Below are positions 32,616-43,535 of a stretch of DNA of 64,000 nt, piece after piece. Below the pieces are notes generated by a model. It did not search any database, was not told the DNA's origin, and worked only from the letters and a program-made list of their open reading frames with translations. Position 1 is the stretch's first letter. Each line of letters opens with the position of its first letter. Origin of the DNA: Cercospora beticola (taxonomy: Eukaryota; Ascomycota; Dothideomycetes; Mycosphaerellales; Mycosphaerellaceae); the NCBI RefSeq assembly GCF_033473495.1, contig NC_088942.1:682001-746000 (forward strand), read 5' to 3'. The translations under genes were made by a program, and so were the position numbers.

Positions 32616-33687
32616 TCACGCCACGGTCAGTACTCTCATCATCCATTCGTACACCTGAAATCATGATGTCAGTAGAAATATTAGAGAACGAAACGGCCAC
32701 CACTTACAGCCCATTGCGCAGCATTCACGATGAAAGCTCTCGCACTACAGACGCCAAGTCCTCGGAAGAAAGCAGAAGCGCCTTCTGTGTGGTACAGCGA
32801 TTTGGCTATGCTCCACGTAGCTGGTCTAGCTGTGACTATGGCCTTTGAAGGTCTTGCTGCATTGCCTAGCAAAGGAGCTTCAGCACCAGTGCTGCTCCTA
32901 GTGGGCACCAAGTCCCATGTCTGCACTCTCGTCTTCACAACATCAAGTGGGAAAATGCTGGCCCATGTAACAACACCAGCCAAACCGCCACACAATAACA
33001 CTTTGAGGGCTTCCTGGGTATGTGTATCGGCTTCGTTGGCAATGGCTCGCTTGCTCAATTCGTATGACCAAAAGTAAAAGCCATAGCCTACACTGTCGCG
33101 TACAGCGGTGATAGCGCCACCCATGTACAAGCCTCTCAGACCTGCCGCTCGCCACAGATCTTGAGTTACCTGCCACGAAGAGCGAGGTGGATTGGAGACC
33201 TGGGCGCGACATTTCACGAGCTCGGTCGGCGTAGAGACGAAGAACGTAGCAAGACCACCGAGGGCACCAGCCGACCAGATCTTCCACCATTCAGGCTGGC
33301 TCGCGAAATTCTGCGGTAAAGTGTTGATGTTTCCTGTCTGGAAGTAGGACAAAGAACGATTATACGTCATGAACATGACAGCATTGAGAGCGCCGTATCC
33401 GAGTATGGGGGCTGCCGCACCTCGAGCAAATTGGGTCCATCGTGATAAGGCGTGCTGCGTTGGAGCAGAGACCGCAGGGAGGTTCGTGGGCAGTGTGTGA
33501 GCAGGAGCTATGGAGACCTTTGAAGGTTTTGATGCAGAGCCGGCTTGGAGCTTGGTCTTGATGATGTCGAGAGGATTGCCGATGAGGATTCCTGAGCATG
33601 CACATGAGCTGCAAGTCAAGACATCGGACTGGCGATCAGGCTACCTATGGCTCCAGACACATAGCCGGCCCAAAAGTCGGCAGACAT
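32616..33687 (-). CDS. Mitochondrial carrier family protein
   Basis: Three exons: 33687-33645, 33591-32708 and 32654-32616, 321 aa. Both introns are 53 nt (GTAGCC..CTCAG; GTAAGT..TTTCAG). The first exon gives MSADFWAGYVSGAI and joins to GILIGNPLDIIKTKLQAG. The last exon adds VYEWMMRVLTVA, the usual helix 6 end. Three carrier repeats carry the signatures NPLDIIKTKLQ, TPTELVKCRAQ and FPLDVVKTRVQ, each followed by helix residues such as GLRGLYMGG and GASAFFRGLG. It exchanges a small metabolite across the inner mitochondrial membrane. The substrate is unknown; the sequence style is nearest to amino-acid/acylcarnitine-type carriers. Confidence 0.93.
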
Positions 33688-34180
33688 GCTATCGTGGTGG
33701 GGTAAGAGGAATACGGAGGAGAGTGGGAAATCGTTTTCGCTTGTGCGTATCCATACAGGCTGTTGGAGGGTCGTAGAACTAATGTGGCTATCGAAGCATG
33801 GCTTGCAAGGAAGAATGGCTCATGATTCCTGATCGGGGAAGTGAAGGTCAAAGGTGAGTCGTGGTCGCCTGGAGACGGATGAACTGCGGGAAGTGGGGTC
33901 CGATTGCCGCGCGCATGGATCTCGGTGGCGGACACAGGTGCAATGCAGTCATCCAGACTGCCCTCGAATCTCACCTTCGCCAGAGCTGCGACACTTCAAT
34001 GACACATTCGTCGCCACCTCGAGGCGCCTGGTCCATCGCTTGTTATCAATCTGCACCATCGCTCGACATTGTTGTCACCTTCAACTAACACCGCCCCTCG
34101 ACAAGTGCGACAGGCCACCACCGCCACCAACCCATCACCCGCCCGCGTGCAGCGCTTAGCACGCCGACCATTGCCAGTTA
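33688..34180. other. Divergent intergenic region
   Basis: 490 bp between the carrier and NYN-domain gene starts; pyrimidine- and CCA-rich near 34090-34150. Both promoters are expected here. Confidence 0.5.
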
Positions 34181-36142
34181 ATGTCCACACTTACTACCGA
34201 GACCAAATCGCTTTGGGATTTGAGTGATGTTATCGAGTTTCACAATGCGGCACTGAGCCATGCGGACTCCACTGCAGCCATTTCGCACAAGGAGAGCGAC
34301 AGTAACCCGCGAGGTAGCAATGATGGCGAGCTTGACGAGAGCAATGGAGGCGTCAGTCTGGGAAGCTTCGACAAGATCTGGCAGTTTCTAGGCACTCCAG
34401 TGCCAACCAAGGACGAATCGCCTCGAATCGATCTCCAAACACGATCCATCAAGCCAGCTCGGAAGCTGGACTACACCTCGGATGGCGCAGCCTACACACT
34501 GTCTCGTCCCAAGCCCATCCAGCGGCACCCTTCATTCACCGACGGTACCGACGGCGAGGATATTTGGGCTATCAGTTCAAAGGCCACTGATGCAACACCT
34601 TTGACCAAGACGCAGAAGAAGCGCATGCGTAGAAAAGAGAGGCGGGAGCAAGAGATCGCTCAGGCGCGTCTCAATGGCGGCAGAGCTGATGCAATATCTG
34701 AATCAGAAGCAGAGACCGCGGGGAGGAAGACACCTGCGCGCAAGGCATCAGCACATGTCATGAAAGAGAAGAACAAGGAACAGACAGCGTCGCAGGTAAC
34801 AAATAAGCCGGGGAGCAGTCAGAACGCTACAGTGGTATCGAAGGTGCCTGCGGCGCCTAACCGAGCGAAGACTCCCGTGCCTGAGAAAGCAAAGACGGCC
34901 AAAGTGCCTCCACTGCCCGGAAAGGACAACTCCACGGACCAAGCTGTCAACGCTGTCGCTGCAGCAATGGCTGCTATCAGCACCAAGCCTCCGCAACAGC
35001 AGCCTTCGACTCCAAAGCAGACCTTCAGACAGCTGGTCGCTCAATCTCAACCAGTACGCAAAACACAAATTCAACAACCGCAAGCTGTAGGCAAACTTCA
35101 CCTGGTTCCTGCATCTGTTGGTGTACAGCCAAAGCTTGCCTCACAGAATAATGCAACGCTCGGCATCAATCCTACTCCTGTTGCTATGAGCATGCACGTT
35201 CCCACAGCGCCTGCCAGTGCCAAAAAGGCGCGGCCACAGCCAGTCATTGAACCGAAAATCATCCGATCTGGTGAAGACCGACACTGGGCTCTGCTTATGA
35301 AGCTAATCAGTGAGTTCGGTCAGGACCGGAAGCACTTGGTGGCGCCGATGAATCTAGCCAGCCATAACAACGACCCCAAAGGCATCCACGTCTTCGTGGA
35401 CGCTTCCAACATATGCATTGGATTCATGGACATGTTAAAGTCCACGAGAGGCATCCATCCAATGGCACATCTCCCGCAGGCCAATCTTTCTTTCGACGGC
35501 CTCGCTCTGTTAATGGAACGTCGACGTCCAGTTGCCAAGCGTGTTCTCGCCGGTTCCTATCCATGGCTACCGGCATTCGACAAAGCAAAAGCAATCGGTT
35601 ATGAAATGAACATGTTCGAAAAAGTGTACAAAGCTCGCGAGCTCACCGATCGTCAGCTCTACTTCCAACAGCAGGATGCCCGTCGCTATAGTAAGAGCGG
35701 GAAAAAGCCTGCTGTGCACCCAGGTGCTACAATCATCAAGTCGGGCACATCTCCTCCTGTGTACTCAGTCCTCGGAAACGGCATTGGCAGCGGAAGCGGC
35801 AGTGGCACGGAAACGTCTACTGCGCCGCAATACGCGCCTGCCAAGATGATTGAACAAGGTGTCGATGAGATCCTCCACTTGAAGATGATGGAGAGTATTG
35901 TTGACTACGAAGTTCCAAGCACTATGGTGCTTGCAACTGGTGATGCCGCGCAGGCAGAGTACAGCCAAGGTTTCATGGCTATGGCTGAAAGAGCATTGAA
36001 GAAAGGGTGGACTGTTGAATTGATCTCTTGGAGTAAGAACATAAGTAAAGCTTATGTCAAGAGCAATTGGGAGGGAGCCTGGAATGGACGATTCAAGATC
36101 ATCTATTTGGACGACTTCGCCGAAGAACTCCTTGATATGTAA
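34181..36142 (+). CDS. NYN/PIN-like ribonuclease-domain protein
   Basis: Intronless, 653 aa, ATG at 34181. The N-terminal 400 residues are disordered, Lys/Ala/Pro-rich, with a basic stretch KTQKKRMRRKERREQE near 150 that may be a nuclear signal. The C-terminal ~250 residues form a LabA/NYN-like PIN fold: KGIHVFVDASNICIGFMDML near 402, with the conserved Asp, then RRPVAKRVLAGSYPW, MVLATGDAAQAEYSQGF (second acidic site) and GWTVELISWSKNIS. NYN domains usually act as metal-dependent RNases or RNA-binding modules in the nucleus or cytoplasm. A Gly-Ser repeat (about 530-540) lies inside the domain as a loop. Its last 44 bp overlap the 3' end of the F-box coding frame on the other strand. Confidence 0.8.
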   Translation: MSTLTTETKSLWDLSDVIEFHNAALSHADSTAAISHKESDSNPRGSNDGELDESNGGVSLGSFDKIWQFLGTPVPTKDESPRIDLQTRSIKPARKLDYTSDGAAYTLSRPKPIQRHPSFTDGTDGEDIWAISSKATDATPLTKTQKKRMRRKERREQEIAQARLNGGRADAISESEAETAGRKTPARKASAHVMKEKNKEQTASQVTNKPGSSQNATVVSKVPAAPNRAKTPVPEKAKTAKVPPLPGKDNSTDQAVNAVAAAMAAISTKPPQQQPSTPKQTFRQLVAQSQPVRKTQIQQPQAVGKLHLVPASVGVQPKLASQNNATLGINPTPVAMSMHVPTAPASAKKARPQPVIEPKIIRSGEDRHWALLMKLISEFGQDRKHLVAPMNLASHNNDPKGIHVFVDASNICIGFMDMLKSTRGIHPMAHLPQANLSFDGLALLMERRRPVAKRVLAGSYPWLPAFDKAKAIGYEMNMFEKVYKARELTDRQLYFQQQDARRYSKSGKKPAVHPGATIIKSGTSPPVYSVLGNGIGSGSGSGTETSTAPQYAPAKMIEQGVDEILHLKMMESIVDYEVPSTMVLATGDAAQAEYSQGFMAMAERALKKGWTVELISWSKNISKAYVKSNWEGAWNGRFKIIYLDDFAEELLDM

Positions 36143-36639
36143 AGGACGTATCGGGAGGAAAAGGTGTGTTTCTTTCGGCTTCTCGAAGACACACTGGCAC
36201 TGGGTGCCGTGGTGGTATGCTAAGCCCTTGGACATTACTGTAGAGCGGAGAAGTTGCATGGGCTACGAGATGTGTATATCTTGACCATCTTTGTCTCTCG
36301 CTGAACCGAAATATCACACCGCATCTTTGCACTCCTCGCTGATTGCCATCCGTCGCCCTTTTATGTTCCTGTGCTGAGTGGATATCTTCCCAAAACTTCA
36401 ATACCGTCTGCAAAGTCTGAATCGCCCCACCGACCAACGCCATCTTGAGCCCCTCACCCCTTACTTTCGCCTCCTCGAAACGTAGTCTCTCTACCCGCAT
36501 CGCGCTGAGCAAATCGTGCACCGTTACCCCTCCGGCCCGCTGGACTTTAATGGCACCGAGGCAAAACTGTTTGCCGCAAAGGTACTCCGTGCCTGGCGAA
36601 GATTGAAGAGGCTCGAAGTCTCCAGAAGCGAGGTTCGGG

Positions 36640-36670
<31 letters not shown>

Positions 36671-37169
36671 TGTCCGCGCAAAATTGCATCTTATCTTCTC
36701 CAGGCCGTGCGCAGGTTTTGTGCCTGTAATTGCTGAAGAACGTGACAGAGTCGAGGGGCGGTTGGGTGAGAAGCGTATTTTGCAAGTAGCTAGTCTCTTG
36801 CAAGGCTCGGTGTGGGATGAGTTGTGAGATGATGGAGCTCATGTCCTGTTGTGCCGCGGAGAGGGAAGACTCGATATCGAGGATGCGTGGTATGAGGGTT
36901 TTGTAGGTGTTGGTCTCGGAGAGGACTTGGTCGCAGGGTGTGGAGAGCGAGATGAAGGAGATGTTGCGTCCTAGCTTGTCGCTGTGTTGAGAGAAAGATG
37001 CGAGCATGGGCCGAAGGAAGAGAGCTCGTTGAAGTTTGATGGAGCCAGCGATGGTAGCCTGCCATAGTTTGCAGACTTGTTGCGCTTTCAGAGCGTCGCC
37101 GATGGGAAGATCAAGCAGGATGGTTTCGAGCAGTTCAATTGTGTTCAGGACTTGTGCTGTCGCAGACAT
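36099..37169 (-). CDS. F-box protein (fungal type)
   Basis: Intronless frame of 356 aa, ATG at 37169. The N-terminus has an F-box: NTIELLETILLDLPIGDALKAQQVCKLWQATI, the expected Skp1-binding helix pattern. A substrate-side region with an aspartate run (10 D at about residues 167-176, encoded by a GTC/GAC trinucleotide repeat at 36639-36674) follows. Then comes a C-terminal region with WEDIHSAQEHKR. It would act as a substrate receptor of an SCF ubiquitin ligase; the target is unknown. The last ~80 residues look less conserved-like, and the frame runs into the NYN gene, so the true C-terminus could be shorter through an unrecognised intron. Confidence 0.75.
36639..36674 (+). repeat. GTC/GAC trinucleotide microsatellite in coding sequence
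   Basis: About 11 near-perfect GTC triplets on the plus strand encode the aspartate run of the F-box protein on the minus strand. A length change by whole triplets keeps the frame. Confidence 0.85.
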
Positions 37170-37492
37170 GGTGGTGACTTTTGTGTCGAAGGTTGTGGAT
37201 TTTTAGATGTTGGTCTGACAAAAGATATGCTCTGCTTCAAGTCAGCTGTAGAAGAGTACGGCCATGACTTCAAGTGCGCATTCACGATGCATCTGAGTCA
37301 TGGTCTGTGCCTGGACGTTCACGACGAGCCGCTTGCTGACACGATGAAGAGTCACGATGTGTGTTTTCGACAGGATGAATCAATTCTGCCAGCTACCTGA
37401 AATTCTTGCAGCCTGTTGCCGCTGGGGTATCCATCTCCGCTCCAGTTCTGAAAGATGCAAAGGCGCTCGGCATTTGTTTCTCCTCCTCTACT
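37170..37492. other. Intergenic between F-box and UBI3 genes
   Basis: About 320 bp. Holds the F-box promoter and the 3' region of the ubiquitin fusion gene; nothing else seen. Confidence 0.5.
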
Positions 37493-38098
37493 TTACTTTG
37501 GGTCGTCGAAAACGTAGGTCAGGTGGCAGCGACCGCAGTACTGGCGGTTGTGCATTGCAGCCATGAAGATACCGGCACCGCACTGCGAGATGAGTCAGTA
37601 TATCGCATCCAATGGCCAGAGTATTGGCAATGCTTACGGTCTCGGCTGGGCACTCTCTCCTCAGGCGCTCGATCTTTCCGTCACCGTCGACCTTGTAGTA
37701 CTTGAGCACAGCCAACTTGGTCTTCTTGCGCTTGTGCTTGATCTTCTTTGGGGTGGTGTAGACCTTCTTTTTGCGCTTCTTGGCCATACCACCACGCAGG
37801 CGGAGGACCAAGTGGAGGGTGGACTCCTTCTGGATGTTGTAGTCGCTGAGAGTGCGGCCATCCTCGAGCTGCTTGCCGGCGAAGATCAAGCGCTGCTGGT
37901 CCGGTGGGATTCCCTCCTTGTCCTGAATCTTGCTCTTGACATTGTCGATGGTGTCGGACGACTGCGATAGAAATGTTAGTCTCGTGCGTTTGCGGCGGCG
38001 CTGGCGGTGGCGCGCGGTTCGTGGGCGGCGGTGGGCTGTCGTACCTCCACCTCAAGGGTGATAGTCTTGCCCGTGAGGGTCTTAACGAAGATCTGCAT
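37493..38098 (-). CDS. ubi3: Ubiquitin-40S ribosomal protein eS31 fusion
   Basis: Three exons: 38098-38045, 37961-37638 and 37582-37493, 155 aa. Introns are 83 and 55 nt (GTACGA..TCGCAG; GTAAGC..CTCGCAG). Exon 1 encodes the first 18 ubiquitin residues ([18 protein letters not shown]). Exon 2 completes ubiquitin to LRLRGG (76) and starts the ribosomal part ([19 protein letters not shown]). Exon 3 ends with [19 protein letters not shown] and LTYVFDDPK. The four cysteines of the eS31 zinc finger are present. Deubiquitinases cut after G76 to give free ubiquitin and the small-subunit protein. The length is normal, and there are no unusual residues. Confidence 0.98.
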
Positions 38099-38370
38099 CT
38101 TCGCTGCTTGTCACTGCCTACGCAAGAATGCGATCCTTGAGAGTGATGGGGAAGCAAAAGAAGTGCCAAAGTGCAAAGCGGAGCCTGCGATAATCGTGGT
38201 GGCTCTTGGCGTTCTGCAGTAATGCCTGAGGCTGACATATCGAGGGTCCAAGACCACAATGGGCCGTCTCGCGCTTTCGAGTTGCTGCTCTGCATTTCAA
38301 CATCAAGGCAAAGGCAACGCGGATCAGGACCACTTGCGATGCAATATTTATTGTCATCGAGAATAACACC

Positions 38371-39939
38371 TCATCCAATCATGGTCCATGCCTCATCATC
38401 CATATCTCCTTCCACATCTTCACCTGACTCTTGAAAACGCTCCCACACAGTTTGCGAAATCTCCTTCGCTAATGCAACCCATTCAGCATACCGTTTCGAC
38501 TCGCCACTCTGTTCAGGCGCAAGCATCTCGGCATTCTTCTCCTTCAACTGCTTCTGCTCTATACGTGTGGCTTTATCCTTTTGCGAAAACGACCGCAGCT
38601 CGCTACCAACAAGCTTGATACCTGACAGACAGATATTCGCAAACCACTTGAACTCGAATTTCGAATCATCAGTGGCTATCCATTCTTCAATTCTCGAAGC
38701 CATGTTCGCTTCAGGTCGACAAGACCACCACCAGAGTGCAATAGCTTCTCCACATAGTGCCTCACCCCAACCTGGTACGAAGAACTCCGCTATCTCATGT
38801 ATGACCAGGTAAACGACGGGATGAAAGGGATCGAGTCCGAAAGCGAGAAAAGGTGCGATCAGATTGAGCTCTTGCTTCATGCTGTAGTGCACGGCCATGA
38901 AATCCCATCTTCGTCGTAGAGTTTTCCAGTCATCTGTGAGAAAGCCTAACGAGAGGAAGTAGTCGGCCAACACCATCATGAAGAGTTCCATGATAGACAG
39001 GGAGTAGTCGACTCGAATTCGGCTGTTGGCTATGCCGAGGATACCAAAGATCTTGTCATGCGGCCTGGTGCAAACCTGCATTGCGAAGAAGTCGACTGCC
39101 TTGTGGAAGGAGAAATGACGGCCAGCACGAAGGTTATGTCTCTCGAAGCGTCTCCAGGATAGTAAATGGATGGCCATGGCCGCGTTTGCCATCGGGTCGT
39201 CACCGACTTGTTGCGTCTGGGCAGATCGTCAGCCGGCACACACAGTGTTCTATCGATTAAGGTCGCGTACCAGCATCCTGCCATTCTTCTTGGGCCGGGC
39301 GCGTTTCTCGAATATATTACTTTCAGGTAAGAGATTTGTCCACTCGACTTCAGCTTTGCCGATCCTTATAGTCAGTCTTTTCGCAAGCAGGACCTCTTGC
39401 ACAATCCATAGCCTTGACCAATAAGTAGAATGCAGCACCAGTAACTTCAGTTGTTCCAGAGAGTCGTCCTTTTCTGTATCGCTTTCTGGTTCTTCATCGT
39501 AGACAAACTTCATAGTGCTAACGGGATGAAACGGTTCTCGCTGAATCCAAGCAATGACTACTTCCGCGTCTCGATAGATCTGGCCCATCAACTTGACCTG
39601 GCTCGCTTTCTCTTCATAGTCGTCTTGATTCGTGCAGAGTGCATCCACGAAATACCAGTCTTTCCGATTCTCAGAGTTCATTTGTAACAGAAATCGATAC
39701 AGATTCTTGCGCACCAATATGGATTGGCCATTGAGCTGTACTTCATACGAGGCAGAATCGTGTCCCCACTGGTAAGATACAGCGTTGTAAATTGGGATAC
39801 TTTCGTCGTGGATCGAGAAACTTTGCACCTCACAATGGAGGAGCTCGCCACAAGATTCTGGCAGCAGTCGAAGAAGTCGAAACTCGCCATTTTCAGGCTT
39901 CAGTGCTTCGTAAATCGTCGATCGAGCATCTTCAGACAT
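38371..39939 (-). CDS. Heterokaryon-incompatibility (HET) domain protein
   Basis: Two exons: 39939-39271 and 39216-38371, 504 aa. The 54-nt intron has a GTACGC donor, a CTGAC branch and a CCCAG acceptor. The start is the ATG at 39939; the frame is open upstream only from a non-ATG codon. The HET domain motifs are in order: YNAVSYQWG near 51, WYFVDALCTNQDDYEEKASQ near 95, QIYRDAEVVIAWI, and YWSRLWIVQEVLLAK near 172. The C-terminal half contains HDKIFGILGIANS and RIRVDYSLSIMELF (the usual D-YGLLG-like and DY motifs in diverged form). HET proteins trigger cell death on non-self recognition, but most copies in a genome have no known incompatibility role. No NACHT, STAND or other partner domain is fused. 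Confidence 0.9.
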
Positions 39940-40381
39940 GTCTCTTGAACGAACAGCCGTGTCTGTATTGTTAGCAAAGCTTCCTTGCAGGCGAACCAAA
40001 TATGGTTGTCAAACAGAAGGATTGCCTGTGCCCCTCAGCCGCTCCTTTGCCGTTTCGGGTTGGTGGCTGAGAATGAGAATATGTAGCGAAAAACCACTTA
40101 GAGGAGCTTCACGTTCCGATTCACTTCCGATGGCATAGCCATTCTATGTTCGTTGACACGTCTGAGATGTAGAACAGTTTTGGCGGAGAATGGGAACAGC
40201 CGTGAGCTTGGTAAACATTGCGATTGTATCTCACGCTAGTACTTGAAAGGTGCCACCAAACGTAGACTATTCCTGTCTATCGTTTCGTGGACGTAACATC
40301 CTTTGCTGCAACGCACGCCGGCGACCGTGCTACTAACCAGAGAGACCTTATCGTTTGAGCCAATATCGACAAATTTGCTGC
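39940..40381. other. Intergenic, no gene supported
   Basis: 440 bp upstream of the HET gene and downstream of the CFEM-like gene; both are on the minus strand. No feature recognised. Confidence 0.5.
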
Positions 40382-40989
40382 TCACATGAATGCCAAAAAA
40401 CCAAAGAAAGCAGCGAGGCATCCGGGAAGTGCAACTCCAACGACGGTCGCAGAGCTTTCGTCGGCGTCAGGGGTGGTAGATGGGGCTGCGGTCGCAGTGG
40501 AAGTAGATTGACCAGTCGGAGTTGTGGTGGAGGTATCCTCCGTGGTTTCAGTTGAGCTGGTCTCAGTGCTGTATGATAGGAGTTAGCAATTTGCACAATA
40601 AAAAAAGCTGCAAAGCTTTATGTTGAACGCACGTGTTGATACCGCGACACTCCTCGATAGCAGTATTCACCCAATCCGGTCGACCCGAAGCCACAGTACA
40701 GGCGCCATAGCAGCCAACGACAGCGTTTGCTCGACCGCAGCGACAGCCACGATCAGAAGTTGGGCATCGGTTGTATGCGTCTACGGCCTGCGAAGAGAAG
40801 TTGACATTGTCAGTATTTGACTAGCTTCAAGGACACTTGGCCAGGAAATTTTCGCTGCTCTTCGGCAGATGAGGGTCTTACAGGACTCAAGCAAGTATCA
40901 ATGGCATTGTCAACGGTATCGCCGCATCCGGTCGTGTCTGCCACAGCGAAGGCCGCGAGAGCAAGAGTGAAAGCTAGAGAGGCGTGCAT
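40382..40989 (-). CDS. Small secreted eight-cysteine (CFEM-like) GPI-anchored protein
   Basis: Three exons: 40989-40882, 40787-40633 and 40568-40382, 149 aa, introns 94 and 64 nt. A signal peptide (MHASLAFTLALAAFAVA) is followed by eight cysteines with spacing C-x10-C-x10-C-x6-C-x1-C-x8-C-x3-C-x16-C. A Ser/Thr/Pro-rich linker (TETSSTETTEDTST) follows. A C-terminal hydrophobic tail (VVGVALPGCLAAFFGFLAFM) comes after a DADESSA-type cleavage/attachment site. The CxC, x3 and x16 spacings match the CFEM pattern, but the first pair is x10 instead of the usual short x3. CFEM proteins bind haem, act in walls or serve as effectors or receptors. Here I infer only a cell-surface, disulfide-rich protein. 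Confidence 0.75.
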
Positions 40990-41775
40990 TGTAGATCGCG
41001 TGGGGTTCTTGTCGTGGATATATGTGTTTTGCGATGTTGGCCTCTCAGGAATGTGAAGTTCGTACACGAGGTTGTTGTCGTTACTGCTTGAGTGAGTTGG
41101 AAACGTGAAACAGAGGAGCTCGATCCATTTTATATCTCAGTCTCTACCATTGCCAGAGCCATGATCAGTCGGATATACAGCTCGGCATCAGCTTTCGTGG
41201 CTGATGTTCAACACAGGTCTCAGAAAACATGGTCGCGCCTGTGAAATGACGAATGCAGACAACAAGCCACGCTCAAGCGCGCGTTACGACACCAGCGGCA
41301 CATGCTTCGGACAGCAGGTAGAGCTTCACGGAAACGCCGTGGCTGAGCTTTCTACGTATCGAGTGCCATGGTAGACCATGCTGCGGCGGTGTCGACGATT
41401 GAGCGCTCGGATTCGTCGTATACCTTGATCGGGCTTATAGTGCTGTCCGAAAACGCGAAAAGTTTGAACGTCAGCTGAAGGCGGCACTTGACGCTCACCG
41501 CACAACGCATGATGCGAAGTCCAAATTCACATCCGTAAGATTATGGTGTCTGAAGTCTTGCTTGCCACGAGGCTTTCCCAGTGGCCGAGAATGCGGCTAC
41601 CGGAGAGCAGGGGTTGAGTCCTAGTTTAGGGCTGAGCCTCAGGCAGGACCGGTACCTGGGCTCGGCATGGCATAAGTCTTCGACTCGGACGCCGAAATCA
41701 TCTCCCGTTCTAGAATGCGATCTAGGAACAGCGTAGCGCTCAGCTTTGGCACCAGCAGTGGAAACAGATCCATGC
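40990..41775. other. Intergenic, no gene supported
   Basis: About 790 bp between two minus-strand genes. Short open frame 41541-41813 minus has no supporting features. Confidence 0.5.
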
Positions 41776-43113
41776 TCACTCGCTTTTTGATTCGGGCCTA
41801 TGTTGCTCGTCACCGGCTATGAGCGGTAAATTCGCATTGCCCTTGTACCCATCGAACCATGGTGGTTTGCCATCTTCGTCCAGGTCCGCCCACACGAACA
41901 TACCGCAATCCTTCTTCGAATCCGCTTGATAGTTGGCAAAGCACTGCCACATATAACGTCCTCTGGTAGCAGCTCTTTTCTGCACGCATCTCAAAACCAT
42001 TGCAACATTACATTTGCACTTCGGCGTGTGTATGGGGTGCAGATAGTCCTTATAGCAACGATAGGTGATGTTCAGCCGCTTGTTCAGAGCTAACGGATGA
42101 GGATCGATAGACTTCGCAGGTGCGATGGAATGTTTCCACTCTTCTTGCATCTCGGCATGCATGACGAGCAGGCTGTTGTGCGGAAGGTGTATGGCGATCT
42201 GACCTTGTTCGTCCGCCTGTGCTGTCGAGCCATCTTCGGAAGGTGGAACGATCTTTCGAACACGGAATTCCCTAGCAACACCCAGAGACAAGCTCCCGAT
42301 GACAGCTCTGGGACCGAGATATGTCAACTGGTCAGAGTGAAAGCCAACACTTTCCTTCGCGCCATCATAGCAATTCACAAAACTGGCATTGGGTTCCCAA
42401 TCCTCAGGTGACTGAAACTTCAGCTTCTTCCCATCAGGTTGATAGTCCCGCATTCGTCTTTCAACCTCCTTATTGACCGTTTCCTTGACGATGTGGGCTA
42501 CCTTGAGCATCTCGGGCGTGGTCTCTGCCAGGGCTGTAGATTCGTAGATTGAATCGCTGTAGAAGGCCTTTGTCTGCTCGTTCCTGACTGCCTCTGGTGA
42601 GTCAAGGTAGAACTTGAACGTCGAGTTGTTTTGGAGTGTGCGCCCAAAGATTTGAAATGATCCTCTTTTGAAAGTCGGCGACTCGTCCAGAAGCTCCTGC
42701 AGCAACGCGTTGGCCTGGGAAGCTGGGAGAAAATTGTGGATGATGGAGCAAGGCGTGTGGGTCTCAATGTCCATAGGCGCGTAGAGATGAAGTGTTTGGC
42801 CCTTCTTGGTCAGGCTCTTCGCTTGCACTGTTGAAGGAGAAGAGAGGCCGCCATCTCTCGCGCCGAAATTGAGGGCAGATTGGTATCCTATGGCGACGCG
42901 CTTACGCTTTGTAGGCTCTTCCGAAGAACCTGCGAGTGCGGCAGACGCCTTCTCGTAGCTCCCTCCATATGCCAATAGATAGTCCAAATGTACGTCCGAG
43001 CTTCGATCTGGGTGTAAAGAAGCTAGCATCGCCAGCTTGAAGTCGGTATCCTCATCCTCTATGCCCGGCTGCTCCTCGGCCTGCTTCAGCCGTTTGGTTC
43101 GATGTTCGTCCAT
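41776..43113 (-). CDS. AlkB-like 2OG-Fe(II) dioxygenase with GRF zinc finger
   Basis: Intronless, 445 aa, ATG at 43113. Domain order: N-terminal CUE/UBA-like helix bundle (about 25-62, FKLAMLASLHPDRSSDVHLDYL), AlkB fold (about 110-352) and C-terminal GRF-type zinc finger (about 362-410). The iron site is HSD in VGFHSDQLTYLGP near 258 and the His of WKHSIAP near 328. The 2-oxoglutarate-binding RLNITYR is near 348. Zinc ligands are CKC and the C/H of MWQCFANYQADSKKDCGMF. AlkB homologues remove alkyl groups from DNA or RNA, and GRF fingers bind single-stranded nucleic acid. The ubiquitin-binding-like N-terminus suggests recruitment to ubiquitylated repair sites. This is a known fungal architecture as far as I can judge. 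Its promoter is shared with the divergent Zn2Cys6 gene. Confidence 0.9.
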   Translation of the reverse strand: MDEHRTKRLKQAEEQPGIEDEDTDFKLAMLASLHPDRSSDVHLDYLLAYGGSYEKASAALAGSSEEPTKRKRVAIGYQSALNFGARDGGLSSPSTVQAKSLTKKGQTLHLYAPMDIETHTPCSIIHNFLPASQANALLQELLDESPTFKRGSFQIFGRTLQNNSTFKFYLDSPEAVRNEQTKAFYSDSIYESTALAETTPEMLKVAHIVKETVNKEVERRMRDYQPDGKKLKFQSPEDWEPNASFVNCYDGAKESVGFHSDQLTYLGPRAVIGSLSLGVAREFRVRKIVPPSEDGSTAQADEQGQIAIHLPHNSLLVMHAEMQEEWKHSIAPAKSIDPHPLALNKRLNITYRCYKDYLHPIHTPKCKCNVAMVLRCVQKRAATRGRYMWQCFANYQADSKKDCGMFVWADLDEDGKPPWFDGYKGNANLPLIAGDEQHRPESKSE

Positions 43114-43535
43114 GTTACTGCACTTTCACCGTGTGTGAATCGCCTGATGAGCATGGTGCGTTTCGTCGCGAGATGTCGTGTACCGGTGTCTGGTCAGTTC
43201 GAGAGCAACGCAGCGGGATTCGCTCGCCGAGCAGGCAGCATTGGGGAGTGTGCCTCAGGACATTAATTGTGATGATTAAGCCAAACAGACTTTAGCCGCG
43301 GCAGCGACATCAACGAGGCAAACGACAGTTTCCAGAGTACACTGTCGGTCGGAACGCATTCGCGACCACGGCTGAAACGACCGCATTTCTCGTGGCGCCA
43401 AAGGTCGACCAGTCTGGCTGAGACCGGCTGGAATCTCGGTCATCGCGAAACCTCGCACTCGGGTGCATAGAGAACGAAACCGACAACCAAAGAGAAGAGG
43501 CAATTCTGGATCCCGCAGCATCCTCAGCTGTCAAG
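43114..43535. promoter_or_regulatory. Divergent promoter, AlkB-like gene and Zn2Cys6 gene
   Basis: About 420 bp between the two divergently oriented starts. No motif recognised with confidence. Confidence 0.45.
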
